Numbered from the stretch's first letter, positions 33,371 through 43,420 are shown. The stretch: 64,000 nt of DNA from Chryseobacterium sp. ERMR1:04 (GCF_001297705.1 NZ_LIRF01000008.1:806001-870000), one strand, 5' to 3'. A program made the numbers and translations. The notes: generated by a model not told the origin, from the letters alone.

Positions 33371-36300
33371 CTGATTTAATATCTAAATTTAACGCTTTTT
33401 TACTTGCTTCATCAGCGGATGAATAATTATCATTATTATTTAACTTATCAATGTCTTTAATAACGTAACCCTTCGGCTTATAGAAGCCTCTAAATATTTT
33501 GTAGTGTACTGTTCCATTTTTTTCTGTCCAAGATACAAACACACTACCGCTGCAATTATAGCTTGACATCTTAAGCTTATCTGATTGATTTCCTCCCAGA
33601 CACGCATAAACATCAGTTCCTGGCAATTTTCCGAAAACAAATGTTGCATGCCCTGAAGTTTCTATTTTAGATCCTGTAGAATTACAATCAGAAAATATAG
33701 CTACAGCGCCAAAAAAGACCTCACATTTTTCTGCTTTTGGACTATCCAAGAACATTCTTGAACCGGCTGAATGAGGGCTGGGAAGATTTTTTTGTTCAAT
33801 ACACCAGCAAACAAATGATGCGCACCATGCAGTACCACTTCCTGCATCTGTACCGCCACCATCTTTATGATAGGTTTTGATTCTGCTGTCAATAGTACTT
33901 TCATCTTTTCCTCCATAGGTTTTAGCTTCAGCAATTGCGTTTTCCATCCAAGGACTTCTTCCTGCAAGGTTGATATCTACAGCTTTGCCCCATTCACACT
34001 CAGAGGTTTTAAATGTTTTTGAAGTATAATCATCAAATGCTTTTTGCTTTTCCTTATAGTTGTCGGACGCTTTCCCATCTTCATCTTTTGTTGCGACCAT
34101 TTTCCCTACTTTTTTACTTACGGGTAAAGTGTCTTTTGAACCATTAACGATGGTGTTAATACCTTTCCATTTGAAAAAAGCCATAGAAGATATGACTGAT
34201 ACAGCAATGTTTGTTAAAACCAGATCGGGATCTATAATGATATCTGCTCCTTCTTTTTTTGTATACGTATTGGCATATGCATAGGCTTTTCTCCCTGTCA
34301 GCTGTATTAAACCTTTACCTCTGAAGTTCCATCCATCTCCCTCTTGTGTATTACCGATTTCTTTTCCTTTATCACTCGTAGGAGAGTACGCCCAATTGGC
34401 TATATTTTTCTGGTTTTCCTGAGTAACTCCTGGGATAGCTGGAGTTTCCACTGGACGTCCCCAAAGCTTTGCATTTTCTCTTCCTTCAGTTGTCTTAAAT
34501 GCTGCAAAAGTGGTTGGGAGTTTTTCCCAGTACCAGTTAAAGTTTTCTCCCTCTTTCAGATGGAGAGAAGTTCCTGTTTCCACTCTTGCTTGGGCAAACA
34601 GGTGAGCTTTATTCCAGCAACTATTCATTCCAATCTCTTTCATATATTTTGTATATGCCGCAGCTACTTGGGCTAATACGGTAGGGTCTGCATTGGGAAA
34701 TATTTCTTTTAACTGATCAGCAGTTATGGGAGCATTACATCGCGGACATCCTCCTCCTTCTCTTTTCACCTCAGCCATTTCCACCACCACAGGCATCACT
34801 TCATTATCTATAGCTTCGGGTGTTGCCTTCTGGGAAACTTTTAAGCAACCAGCTTCATAAAAGATAAACTGTTTGCGGAGCTCCAACATTTCTTCCTGAG
34901 TGAAAGGGGTTCCATCTTGTTTGTAAGCTTTGATGCCTAATTTTTCCATGTCTTCGGTACGGACCAAGCTAGCAGGAAGACTATCATTGAGGGTAACCTG
35001 CATTTTTTCTGCTTTCCAGATTTTTTTGTTGGGATCAGCAGGATCTTTCAGCTGCCTGGAAACCTGTGCTATATAATAATCGAAATTTTTAGGTGGCGTT
35101 TTCCATTCTTCCTTTGCTGTAAAAGAAACTTCTAGTAACCCATCTTTACCTGTTTTTTCCTCTTTGTAAGTTTCTTTGCTTTCATGGGTATAGACGATGT
35201 GGTCTCTTTCGTTCAATCCTTCTTTGGGAACTTCCTTGAAGACATCAATTTTCAAAATTTCTTCCGTCATATTAACGGTGTGTACCCAAATTTTATGAGT
35301 TTTACCGTAGAAAGTCTGTTCGCGCTGAATACTTTTCCCGTCTTCAGACGAAAACATAATAGAAACAATTTTCTGTTCAGAAGTAATAACTAGCTCTTCA
35401 TTAGAGTCTAATACTTCAAGATAAGTCGTAGTGGCATCTATCACCACGGGACGTGTTCCTTCTATTGAAATATTGGCAGGGAGTACAACGTCTGTTGCGG
35501 TTCCGGATTGTAGCTCTATGGTAAATACCAATCGATAAGTTGGGGTAGGGTTTTCTGTCGTTTTCGGGATGGTCTCGGCTAGTTTTTTCTTATAATCCTC
35601 GGTGGTATTGATCATGAAAGAAGCTTTACCTTGGCTGTCTAGCGTTACGCTTTTTTCTTCCAACATAAATTGTTCTTTCTGTTTGTAAAAATCATCACCT
35701 TCGCCTTTTACCCAGATTTTTACTTTTAAGGCTTGATTTTGAAGGCCGTCAATTTCAACAAAACCATAGGTCTCTTCCCCGAATCCTGTTTCTGTACGTT
35801 TAACGCCCGTTCCGTAGGCCCAAAGTGCCCTTTTTACAGTGGGTTGAGAAACTTTTATTTTGGTCTCTATTTTTTTATTATCCGTATTACTACCGGTTAG
35901 ATAAGCGGAAATAGTATATTCACCCAATTCGTTGAAGGTGAGGGTACCATCTCCATTGTCGGTCACGTTTTGTGGAACTTCTACTTTTATGGCTTCATTT
36001 CCAGCGAGGGTTGCAATTCTTGCGGTACCTGTATATTTTACTTTTGTTCCTTTGGGAATGTTTCCTGCAGGGAGTGTGAATTTATCAATTACATTGTTAA
36101 TGATCTCAAAATGAAAGGTATCTGATCCTGTGAATGCCGGCTGTTTTGTTGATCCTAAAGGACTGGCATACGCTTCCATTATATATTTTCCGATATATTG
36201 TCCGCTAGATAGGTGGGCATCTTGGCTTAGGAAAGCATCTGCTTTTTTATTGATGACAGCAGTTTTAAAGGAAGAGGAGCTTTCAAATGCGGTAATCCTT

Positions 36301-37631
36301 CCTGATCCTTCTCTCTTCAAATACCAATGCACCGTTTTTCCTGCGGCGGGAAGATAGGCTACATTAAACTTTGAGGCCTGAATTTTAAGCATGTCTCCAG
36401 AACGTAGCAATCCGGGCTCGCCGCTCACGCCCATTACACTTAGAGTATTTTCAATTTTTATTTCTACAGATTCAGGCTTGGGATCATTGGGATCAGTGAA
36501 AGCTTCCAGTGTATATTTCCCCGCATTTTTAAAGATCAAGCTTGCGGTTCCTCCCAAACTTCCCACTGCGACCAGATGAGGTGAAGCGATGCCTGAATCA
36601 CTGTTGTGTAGTATGGTTGTCCCTTGTTTAATACGCCATTTTGCCATGGTCGTTAGAGGCATGAATGCGTTTCCATTCAGCATTTTCATCTTATCAGCTT
36701 GGCTCGTGAGTTTATATTCTACAGAGACAGGAAAGGGAATATTTACCAACGTAGAATCTCCGGGAACAACTATTTTTTTAACAAAATCTTTTACCACTTC
36801 AATAATGATGGCGCAGTTTTTATCACCAGCTTTTTTTCCGTAAGCTTCTATTCTGTATTTTCCTTCAGAAAGATTATCAAAAATTTTACTTAATGATTGG
36901 TTGAAAACACTTCCCAACCCGATAAAAGTTTTCACTTTGTCTTTGGTATCTTCGCCTTTGAAAATGGCCCAAATAATTTTTGTAGCGTCACCTTTAAATT
37001 GGGCAGTTAACGTTAAATTATCTGAGGATAAAGGATTAAAAAAAGAGGTTAGAGGATTTGATGGAAGCTTGACATAGTAATAAGTTCCAGCTGGTTTAGC
37101 AACAGGAATAGGAAGGGTCATTGCAATAGAATTCACTGATGTAGTGGCGGAAGATGTTCCTGAGGTTTCCCATTGCGGAGAAGTGTTGGCTACAGAAAAC
37201 TCGTCTGCTTCTTTTACATCGATCTGTGAAACATTGTTGGCCTGTCCGGTAGTTGCAAATGCCACCGTTCCGGGAACTCCATAGCCAGGGCATGTAGCGG
37301 TAGAAACATCCAATAATACTTTCATACTCTTATTGAATTCTACATTTTCGTAATAATCTTTATATTTAAGGCTGCATTTGGCTTTGCATGGATAAGGCTT
37401 GCCGTCCGATCCTTTACAGTTACCGAACCCGTTGCCTCCTCCAAAACTTTCAGCTTTATCATCCAGATAAGTGGCTACAGGTTTACTCTGTGCGAAATAT
37501 TTGTTTTTGCCGAGTTTCTTTTTCTGGCTTTTTACCTCCATCGGAACAGCTGTTCCTTTAGCATTGTTGGCTACAGAGCTGCTACAATATGCGGTAGCTC
37601 CTTCTACAATAATAAATCCTTTATCTGCCAT
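33345..37631 (-). CDS. T6SS PAAR-like effector with GH19-like muramidase and CHAP-like amidase domains
   Basis: 1428 residues. The N-terminus is a DUF4280 PAAR-like spike domain (about 1-130, MADKGFIIVEGATAYC, Cys-rich). About 190-600 holds four Ig-like repeats ending in Y-x-(I/L)-E-A-(Y/F) strands, then more beta domains. Near 960 a CPRC motif precedes a GH19 chitinase/lysozyme-like domain (E1018 in ARVETGTSL; FRGKGLIQLTGR about 1105-1116). The C-terminus is CHAP/NlpC-like, with C1270 in TAWCASF and H1328 in SGHATF. It would sit on the VgrG tip and cut peptidoglycan in two ways. It overlaps the downstream lipoprotein gene. Confidence 0.85.
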   Translation of the reverse strand: MADKGFIIVEGATAYCSSSVANNAKGTAVPMEVKSQKKKLGKNKYFAQSKPVATYLDDKAESFGGGNGFGNCKGSDGKPYPCKAKCSLKYKDYYENVEFNKSMKVLLDVSTATCPGYGVPGTVAFATTGQANNVSQIDVKEADEFSVANTSPQWETSGTSSATTSVNSIAMTLPIPVAKPAGTYYYVKLPSNPLTSFFNPLSSDNLTLTAQFKGDATKIIWAIFKGEDTKDKVKTFIGLGSVFNQSLSKIFDNLSEGKYRIEAYGKKAGDKNCAIIIEVVKDFVKKIVVPGDSTLVNIPFPVSVEYKLTSQADKMKMLNGNAFMPLTTMAKWRIKQGTTILHNSDSGIASPHLVAVGSLGGTASLIFKNAGKYTLEAFTDPNDPKPESVEIKIENTLSVMGVSGEPGLLRSGDMLKIQASKFNVAYLPAAGKTVHWYLKREGSGRITAFESSSSFKTAVINKKADAFLSQDAHLSSGQYIGKYIMEAYASPLGSTKQPAFTGSDTFHFEIINNVIDKFTLPAGNIPKGTKVKYTGTARIATLAGNEAIKVEVPQNVTDNGDGTLTFNELGEYTISAYLTGSNTDNKKIETKIKVSQPTVKRALWAYGTGVKRTETGFGEETYGFVEIDGLQNQALKVKIWVKGEGDDFYKQKEQFMLEEKSVTLDSQGKASFMINTTEDYKKKLAETIPKTTENPTPTYRLVFTIELQSGTATDVVLPANISIEGTRPVVIDATTTYLEVLDSNEELVITSEQKIVSIMFSSEDGKSIQREQTFYGKTHKIWVHTVNMTEEILKIDVFKEVPKEGLNERDHIVYTHESKETYKEEKTGKDGLLEVSFTAKEEWKTPPKNFDYYIAQVSRQLKDPADPNKKIWKAEKMQVTLNDSLPASLVRTEDMEKLGIKAYKQDGTPFTQEEMLELRKQFIFYEAGCLKVSQKATPEAIDNEVMPVVVEMAEVKREGGGCPRCNAPITADQLKEIFPNADPTVLAQVAAAYTKYMKEIGMNSCWNKAHLFAQARVETGTSLHLKEGENFNWYWEKLPTTFAAFKTTEGRENAKLWGRPVETPAIPGVTQENQKNIANWAYSPTSDKGKEIGNTQEGDGWNFRGKGLIQLTGRKAYAYANTYTKKEGADIIIDPDLVLTNIAVSVISSMAFFKWKGINTIVNGSKDTLPVSKKVGKMVATKDEDGKASDNYKEKQKAFDDYTSKTFKTSECEWGKAVDINLAGRSPWMENAIAEAKTYGGKDESTIDSRIKTYHKDGGGTDAGSGTAWCASFVCWCIEQKNLPSPHSAGSRMFLDSPKAEKCEVFFGAVAIFSDCNSTGSKIETSGHATFVFGKLPGTDVYACLGGNQSDKLKMSSYNCSGSVFVSWTEKNGTVHYKIFRGFYKPKGYVIKDIDKLNNNDNYSSADEASKKALNLDIKSDDNGESST

Positions 37632-37648
37632 GTCATGTGTTCATGAAG

Positions 37649-38443
37649 TTAAATAATACTGCTTATTTCCCTGTATACTATTTTATCTCCTTCCGAAAGG
37701 GTAAAATCAGCTTTCTTCTTAGAATACTGCTTTTTAGGAGAATTATATTCCATTTGTATGGTAAGTTTTGCTTTATACTGCGCTGCTTGGTGCAGATATT
37801 TTTTATTTATTTCTTCTTTAATGTTTTCAGGAACAATAGTTTCTGAGGTAAAGAAAGCATCAAACCCATAATCTCTTTGTTCAGCGTTGATGGTTCCTGT
37901 GCATTCTATATTTCCGATTCCTTTGATATTCCAGGTGATGGATTCTTGGTTTTTTCCGCCATTGTCTACATAAGAAGGTGCAAAGAACAGAAGGTTCCAA
38001 AATGGTTCTCTGAGTTTATTTTTGTAAAAAAGCTCTTCATCTTCTAATATGGTAAGATATTGACTCCTGAAGACCTCGGCATTTTGATATTTCTCCTGTA
38101 TTCCGGAGGTTTTCTGTTTCCAGTTTTCTATATGTTTTTTATGGTCTGCAGCATGAAGAAAAACACCTTTTTCATCTACTTTTATTTCTACAGGATAAGA
38201 TCTTTGCTCAAGCTCATGAAGAATTTCCATAAAACTATTTTCCGATGGGAGCGGGGCTTCTTCTATTTTTTCTATCAGCCAGTTTTTGGTATGATCTTCA
38301 TTTTCTATTTCCTGTATATTGAGCTTGCAGGAAGAATGGAAGCCTTTAGTTTCTCCAAACCGTACTTCAAGCGAACTTTCAGCATGATAAAGATGCGTTC
38401 CTGATGAATATTTCTGAAAAGGTTTTACTTGGTTTTCTTCCAT
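37649..38443 (-). CDS. 264-aa protein upstream of the PAAR effector
   Basis: 264 residues, no signal peptide or membrane helix, acidic; not recognised. Segments such as SYPVEIKVDEKGVFLHAADHK (about 75-95) suggest alternating strands and helices. The gene ends 17 bp before the 1428-aa effector in the same operon, a position often held by effector-loading adaptors in T6SS clusters. That role is inference. Confidence 0.7.
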   Translation of the reverse strand: MEENQVKPFQKYSSGTHLYHAESSLEVRFGETKGFHSSCKLNIQEIENEDHTKNWLIEKIEEAPLPSENSFMEILHELEQRSYPVEIKVDEKGVFLHAADHKKHIENWKQKTSGIQEKYQNAEVFRSQYLTILEDEELFYKNKLREPFWNLLFFAPSYVDNGGKNQESITWNIKGIGNIECTGTINAEQRDYGFDAFFTSETIVPENIKEEINKKYLHQAAQYKAKLTIQMEYNSPKKQYSKKKADFTLSEGDKIVYREISSII

Positions 38444-38465
38444 GCTGAGGTTTTGTTATTTTACT

Positions 38466-38891
38466 TTATAGGTCTTTTCTTACATACTGAAATGAAATTC
38501 CATTGGGGTTATATAGCTTACAACAGAAAACAAGTTTGTATTTATAAAACTTTGGATCCAGATCTATTTGGTTAATTTCTTTTGCAATCTGCATTGAACT
38601 TTCTTTCACCGAATCGGTTTTAATTTCACAAAAGTTTTTACTGTACAGATATAAAGTATAGGTGGCTGTATCCTTTTCTATAATGTCTTTTTCATATTCT
38701 GGTGTACGCTCTATTTCCTGAATGTTATATTTTGTTTTAATTTTTTCTAATACTTTTTTTTCCTGTACATTTTCAATTCTTTTAGGATTGGAGAAATAAA
38801 TTAGCCAAGAAACTGCAAAAAAGCTAATTCCAAAATAGAGTATCACACAGGTTAAAACTCCTATAAGTATCCATTTTGCCATTTTATTCAT
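38466..38891 (-). CDS. Small membrane-anchored protein in the T6SS cluster
   Basis: 141 residues with one N-terminal transmembrane helix (about 7-32, WILIGVLTCVILYFGISFFAVSWL within it) and a periplasmic alpha/beta domain. Not recognised. With the 148-aa neighbour it lies between the DUF3289 gene and the second effector module, so both are candidate immunity proteins. Confidence 0.65.
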   Translation of the reverse strand: MNKMAKWILIGVLTCVILYFGISFFAVSWLIYFSNPKRIENVQEKKVLEKIKTKYNIQEIERTPEYEKDIIEKDTATYTLYLYSKNFCEIKTDSVKESSMQIAKEINQIDLDPKFYKYKLVFCCKLYNPNGISFQYVRKDL

Positions 38892-38979
38892 TATCTAATG
38901 CTATCAGTATTTTAGTATCCTTTAGATTGACCCATCAGAATGTTTTATTTGAAAAGTCAATTATTTATTACTATTCATT

Positions 38980-39426
38980 TTATTTAGCTTTTTCAAATAT
39001 TATTTTGCCATTCTTGAAAATGATAAGATGCTCTTCAAGCTGGGTATCCACTATATCATACCATACTTTAATGACCAGATCATCCTGATGTCCTTCAATA
39101 CCTCCGAATTCATTATCTCTTGCAGATTCCCTCATATTTTTTTTATAATTGGCAAAAAATGAATCTTTATAGAATAATATCATTTTTGCATTTTTCACTA
39201 TATTTTTATTTTGATCCAGATAATTATGGATGTATAAAGCAAGATCTTCGGACTTGTAATCACTATAGCCGGAGATCGTATAATATTGAATTCCGAATTC
39301 CAGTTGTGAATTAAATTCTTTATCTACCGGTTGTATGCTGATATTTTCCATTTTTGTATTGTTATAAATAATGATGCCTGCTATAACGGCCAGTGCAAGA
39401 ATGATAATGTAAATTTTTTTGCCCAT
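38980..39426 (-). CDS. Small membrane-anchored protein after the DUF3289 gene
   Basis: 148 residues: an N-terminal transmembrane helix (about 4-22, KIYIIILALAVIAGIIIY) and an exported domain. Not recognised. The start is 14 bp after the DUF3289 gene, the usual place of an immunity gene for the effector before it. An anchored periplasmic protein fits an effector acting in the periplasm or on the inner membrane. Inference from position. Confidence 0.65.
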   Translation of the reverse strand: MGKKIYIIILALAVIAGIIIYNNTKMENISIQPVDKEFNSQLEFGIQYYTISGYSDYKSEDLALYIHNYLDQNKNIVKNAKMILFYKDSFFANYKKNMRESARDNEFGGIEGHQDDLVIKVWYDIVDTQLEEHLIIFKNGKIIFEKAK

Positions 39427-39440
39427 TGCTTTTACTCGTT

Positions 39441-40784
39441 TTAAAATGTTCCTTTGAGTTCCCCTACAATATCCAGCTTGGTAATAAAGGGTTTATAGCC
39501 TCTGAAATGCTGTAAAATAAACCAACTGTAAAAGATATCCTTATCATATTTTTGAATGTCCGGATAATCCAGACCAAAATGATCATAATAAATATATTCC
39601 AATCCCATTTCAAAACTGCGTCCGTTTTTTTTATACCGCGTAATATAGATCTGATAAGCCCATACATCATTAATCGTAATACCTAGTCCACTGAATTTAT
39701 CGCTAAATTTAGGATTGTCTACTCCTCTGTCAACAAGGTATTTATATAAAATTCCGTTTGATGAGTCTGTGATTTCTAAATTCTGAATATCCCCATTGTT
39801 TTTAGTAAGATAAGATTGAATTACAGATTTAATAGAAGAAATAAAAGCTTGTGATTTTTCATGTTGAACTACTGCATCAGTAAGATCCTTATCTGAAAAT
39901 TCACCTCCTGAATTGGACTGCATTTTATCAACCATTTTTTTTGCAACGGTTTCTAATTTACCTTTTGAATACCATTCAATATCGCTTTTGAAAATTTTAA
40001 AAAGATCATCGCTAGATTTTTTACAGAATTCTTCTACTTTTTTTAGAGTATAGTCTGCATTTTGTGTTGCATTATCTGCTCTGGAAGTATTATTATACCA
40101 GCTATCCTGTTTTTCTGCATCATAGTTTTCTGAATATAGTTCGGCTCTTAGTTTATCAAATCCTGTTTTGTTTTCTGGATAGTCATTATAAAGCATATCA
40201 ATTGCGGTATCATTACTACTGACTTTTTTCCCATCTTTAACGACTATTTTTTTTCCTTTTCTTCTGGTTCCCTGTAGGATAAGCATTGGGAAAGTAAGAC
40301 CTTTTACGGCTACATCAACACTTACTTTGTCAATAGGACTTTTGAAATAAGCATATGCGCGCATAGAATAGCATGGAAGTTTTACCTGTATGGTTTCAGT
40401 GCTTCCTTCTATGGAAGAATAGTCAAAAGAGAAAGGAATAGAAACTCCATTGATCTTTAATTTCCATAACAGTTTTTTATACTCGTTCTTTGCTGCAGAC
40501 CTGTTAAAAGTTGCTTTAAACCAATGTTGTTCACCTTCTTTTGGTTTATCTATGTTTCCGCCATTGTCATCTAAAGGACCCTCCACTTTTGTAACGAGTA
40601 GAGTATTGTCTTTCTTTGCCTGATAATCATCCAGTTTCTTCCCTCCATTTTTTCCATAAAAGGTGTTTTCCTGTGGAGATTTAAAGTCAAGAGCTCCCTG
40701 AGAAGCATCTTTCATGATCTGCTCTGCTTCTTTATAAGACTTTCCAAAGACATTCCGTATGATATTTCCGCCTTCGCCTGCCAT
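39441..40784 (-). CDS. DUF3289-containing T6SS-associated protein (candidate effector)
   Basis: 447 residues. The C-terminal 130 residues match DUF3289: ITINDVWAYQIYI, GLEYIYYDHFGLDYPDI and FILQHFRGYKPFITK. The middle (about 80-180) is a beta-rich domain, and the N-terminus begins MAGEGGNIIRNVFGKSYKE. DUF3289 is an unassigned C-terminal domain found in secreted and T6SS-linked proteins. It follows vgrG by a single base, so it is probably delivered by that spike. Mode of action unknown. Confidence 0.8.
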   Translation of the reverse strand: MAGEGGNIIRNVFGKSYKEAEQIMKDASQGALDFKSPQENTFYGKNGGKKLDDYQAKKDNTLLVTKVEGPLDDNGGNIDKPKEGEQHWFKATFNRSAAKNEYKKLLWKLKINGVSIPFSFDYSSIEGSTETIQVKLPCYSMRAYAYFKSPIDKVSVDVAVKGLTFPMLILQGTRRKGKKIVVKDGKKVSSNDTAIDMLYNDYPENKTGFDKLRAELYSENYDAEKQDSWYNNTSRADNATQNADYTLKKVEEFCKKSSDDLFKIFKSDIEWYSKGKLETVAKKMVDKMQSNSGGEFSDKDLTDAVVQHEKSQAFISSIKSVIQSYLTKNNGDIQNLEITDSSNGILYKYLVDRGVDNPKFSDKFSGLGITINDVWAYQIYITRYKKNGRSFEMGLEYIYYDHFGLDYPDIQKYDKDIFYSWFILQHFRGYKPFITKLDIVGELKGTF

Positions 40785-40785
40785 T

Positions 40786-42690
40786 TTACTGCATTTTTAC
40801 CTGTTTACCACTATTGATGTTCACCTCCTTAGCGCTTTCTACATTAATCGCATCTTTTGTGCTGATGTAAGAGCCTGCTTCCATATTTTCGGTGATGTTT
40901 TTAGCTCTTGAGCTTCTTCCTGCTTCTGCGGTTTCAATGATATTGCTTGCTGTTAAGTTATAATCATCATTGGCCGTTTCGGTAATATCTTCACCCGCCA
41001 TAATGTTGATATTTCTCTGGGCGGAAGCAATAATATTTCGGCCTGCATTCATCTGTATATTTTCGCCTGCAGTGAAGGTCATATTCTTTGGAGCATTCAC
41101 GGTAATATTTCCTTTTCCGTCCATCAAATAAGTATTTCCACTTGGATCTTCTATAAAAATACTGCCTTCCTGATCATTAAAAATGACTTTATTTCCGCTT
41201 CTGGTTTGTATCGATTTAATATGATTGTTTACATTTCCTCCAAGACCTACTTGCCCGTGAAACATACCTCCCATCGCAAAAGGGAAATCTGGATGATGAT
41301 ACTCGAATCCTACCATTACCTGATCTCCAACTTCAGGAATTGCTACAAATCCTCTGTTTTGGGTAATAACGTCTGTTCCTCCTGCATCAGGACTCATCAT
41401 TCGTATAAAATGAGTGGCATCAGGATTCCTTTGCCAATCAAATTGCACCTGTATCCTTCCCTGGTTGGTAGGATCTGTATTGGATATTACGGTCGCCACC
41501 TGAGGCTCAGCTTTAGGAAGGGTAAACTCAGGTTTCGGCATAAATCCTGTTCCTTCAGCAATGGCTTCAAAAGTTCCTGTGTAATATCCTCTGGCATTCA
41601 CTTCATGGGTAGCTTCTGTAATCGTAAGCTTGGTGAAATAAGAGGTCTGGCTGGTGTCTGGTTTACGCATTTCAATATCTGCATGACAACCGGGATATAG
41701 AAATGGAACCGTTGTGTTTCCTGAAACGGTAAATACTTCTACTGCGGCACTTCCTGCGGCGCTTTTCTGCGAATCTCCAACGTCCATAAACATATTAGGA
41801 TTTACAGGAGCAGGAGAGAGTGATCTTGTTTTGAAGATGTTGTTGTTTAATTCATAGGCTTTTGCCGGAATTTCTCCTAAGTGTCTGATATTGCTTTCAG
41901 AACCTGCCATTTTAGTATGACTAGTGCTGCTGTATCCGAAAAATTCAGGTTTAATGTGTACGGCTTTCAGTTCTACCTGAACATCGCTCACATTACTTCC
42001 ATAAATAAGACGTACCGCTTTTTCAGAAGAGGGTAGTTTTCCAAAATGAAGAACCTCACCATCATAATAAAACTGTTCACCATAAGCTTCTGCTGTTCTG
42101 GCGAGATAATTATAGTGCGTTTCGTTATACTGAGAGCTGTAGTTGATGTAGCCATTGTTTTGGGGTTCAACCCTAAAATCAAATTTAGTGGAACCTAGGG
42201 TTTCTTTAATAATACTGTCGGCAATAATTCCCGTATTTACAGATTGGCTCCCTCCGAAACTTTGGGTATGGGGAGCAGAATCCATTAAAATAGTCGGACT
42301 TTGACCTTTTAATACAATATTCCCTAAGCTCATTTTTTCTTGGCTGAATGCGGCTTTGGTAATAACTCCTACGAAAGTTCTTTCAGGGCTGTCATTTTCA
42401 TAATCTTTGTATTTAAAAACAACGGTTATACGCTTTCCTAAAAACTGACGGGCTTGTTCTAAGTTATGATTCTGAACTTCTCCTAAAGAATCATGAGCCA
42501 GAATCAATTCGAAATTGTGATGTCGTCTTGCGCTCTGTTGCAGGCGGAAGTGTTTGAAATGTTTTACAATTTTCCCTTCGACCACAATATCCAGTTTCAC
42601 CACACGGTTGATTCCAGGGATGTTATTCTCTGAGATCTTATCTGAATTTGAAGTATTTTTATTCATATTTAAAGTGTTTCTGGGTTTCAT
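40786..42690 (-). CDS. vgrG: Type VI secretion VgrG spike protein
   Basis: 634 residues with a gp27-like N-terminal part (YLARTAEAYGEQFYYDGEVL about 195-215), the gp5-like OB domain (MSPDAGGTDVITQNRGFVAIPE region, about 435-460) and a C-terminal repetitive beta-helix (IQMNAGRNI, INIMAGEDI and similar). An alternative ATG nine codons in (MNKNTSNS) is possible. It forms the puncturing tip on the Hcp tube. The neighbouring DUF3289 and PAAR-like genes are its likely cargo. Core T6SS genes are not in this window. Confidence 0.93.
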   Translation of the reverse strand: MKPRNTLNMNKNTSNSDKISENNIPGINRVVKLDIVVEGKIVKHFKHFRLQQSARRHHNFELILAHDSLGEVQNHNLEQARQFLGKRITVVFKYKDYENDSPERTFVGVITKAAFSQEKMSLGNIVLKGQSPTILMDSAPHTQSFGGSQSVNTGIIADSIIKETLGSTKFDFRVEPQNNGYINYSSQYNETHYNYLARTAEAYGEQFYYDGEVLHFGKLPSSEKAVRLIYGSNVSDVQVELKAVHIKPEFFGYSSTSHTKMAGSESNIRHLGEIPAKAYELNNNIFKTRSLSPAPVNPNMFMDVGDSQKSAAGSAAVEVFTVSGNTTVPFLYPGCHADIEMRKPDTSQTSYFTKLTITEATHEVNARGYYTGTFEAIAEGTGFMPKPEFTLPKAEPQVATVISNTDPTNQGRIQVQFDWQRNPDATHFIRMMSPDAGGTDVITQNRGFVAIPEVGDQVMVGFEYHHPDFPFAMGGMFHGQVGLGGNVNNHIKSIQTRSGNKVIFNDQEGSIFIEDPSGNTYLMDGKGNITVNAPKNMTFTAGENIQMNAGRNIIASAQRNINIMAGEDITETANDDYNLTASNIIETAEAGRSSRAKNITENMEAGSYISTKDAINVESAKEVNINSGKQVKMQ

Positions 42691-42835
42691 TATTTTTAAC
42701 GCTATTGTAAAAACATACGAGGTGTATTCTATAAAAAGGAAGAGGTAGAATGCATTGGATATGTTGTAAACAGAGTAGGCGTTTCATAACTGCTACCGTT
42801 AAGAAGATGATCTTCAGGACGAAAGTAGTAACCAG

Positions 42836-42880
42836 CGAAAAAAGACAGAAAGGCATCCTTATGCCAGGGGACCTTTCTGT
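42836..42880 (-). terminator. Branched hairpin terminator after hcp
   Basis: ACAGAAAGG (42845-42853) pairs with CCTTTCTGT (42872-42880), with a nested GGCAT-CCTT-ATGCC stem (42852-42865). On the minus strand it is followed by a T-run (complement of 42838-42843). It would raise hcp transcript above vgrG by partial termination. Confidence 0.7.
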
Positions 42881-42905
42881 ATGAAGTTTTTAAATACAGA
42901 TATTC

Positions 42906-43310
42906 TTAAGAAGTAGGCCAGATTCCTTCGTACGCAGAATTACCATAATTAATTTTTTCTGCGCTCACGATAAAACTGATCAACATGCTGTTTTCATCCA
43001 CTGCATCGAAATCTACTTCGTGCTGAATGACATATCCGTTTTCCCAGTTTAAAGTGATGAGTGTGCCTTCTTCATGTGATTTGTTGAAGGTGATCTCTCC
43101 AGAGGTAGGCTTGTATTTGCCATTTAACAAACTTTCAAGAATCTCAGATTTCTCTGTAGCTTCTATTGTTAATTTAATTAATGCATTAGATGGGTCTGAT
43201 GCCACGCGTCCTGATACATCGGTAGATCTTGAAACGCTGTAGTTAAGTTTAAGAAGTTTTTGACCTTCGCTTCCGTTGAATTTTAAAATTCCTCTTGAAT
43301 TTGCTGCCAT
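42906..43310 (-). CDS. hcp: Type VI secretion tube protein Hcp (TssD)
   Basis: 134 residues, the Hcp beta-barrel of the Bacteroidota T6SS (subtype iii): ILKFNGSEGQKLLKLNYSVSRSTDVSGR at the N-terminus and the YVIQHEVDFDAV and MLISFIVSAEKI strands later. Hexamers stack to form the expelled tube and can carry small effectors. It has its own canonical promoter and a separate terminator before vgrG. Confidence 0.93.
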   Translation of the reverse strand: MAANSRGILKFNGSEGQKLLKLNYSVSRSTDVSGRVASDPSNALIKLTIEATEKSEILESLLNGKYKPTSGEITFNKSHEEGTLITLNWENGYVIQHEVDFDAVDENSMLISFIVSAEKINYGNSAYEGIWPTS

Positions 43311-43363
43311 GATTTGTAAATTTTAATTATTAATATTTCAATGAGTTGTAGTTGATTATGTGT

Positions 43364-43394
43364 CAAATATATATCGTTCGCTATTATCTGCAAA
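43364..43394 (-). promoter_or_regulatory. Promoter of hcp
   Basis: Read on the minus strand: TTTG (43391-43394), exactly 19 bp, then TATATTTG (43364-43371), a complete Bacteroidota promoter 54 bp before the hcp ATG. Confidence 0.8.
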
Positions 43395-43420
43395 ATATTT
43401 TACATTAAATCTCAACTTTT

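Noticed and set aside
34060..36893. Several plus-strand ORFs of 60-110 codons inside the effector gene
   Set aside because: All are antisense to a continuous 1428-codon gene with recognisable domains and have no family resemblance.
33345..43310. A complete type VI secretion locus
   Set aside because: Only Hcp, VgrG and cargo are present; no sheath, baseplate, membrane complex or ClpV genes lie in the window.
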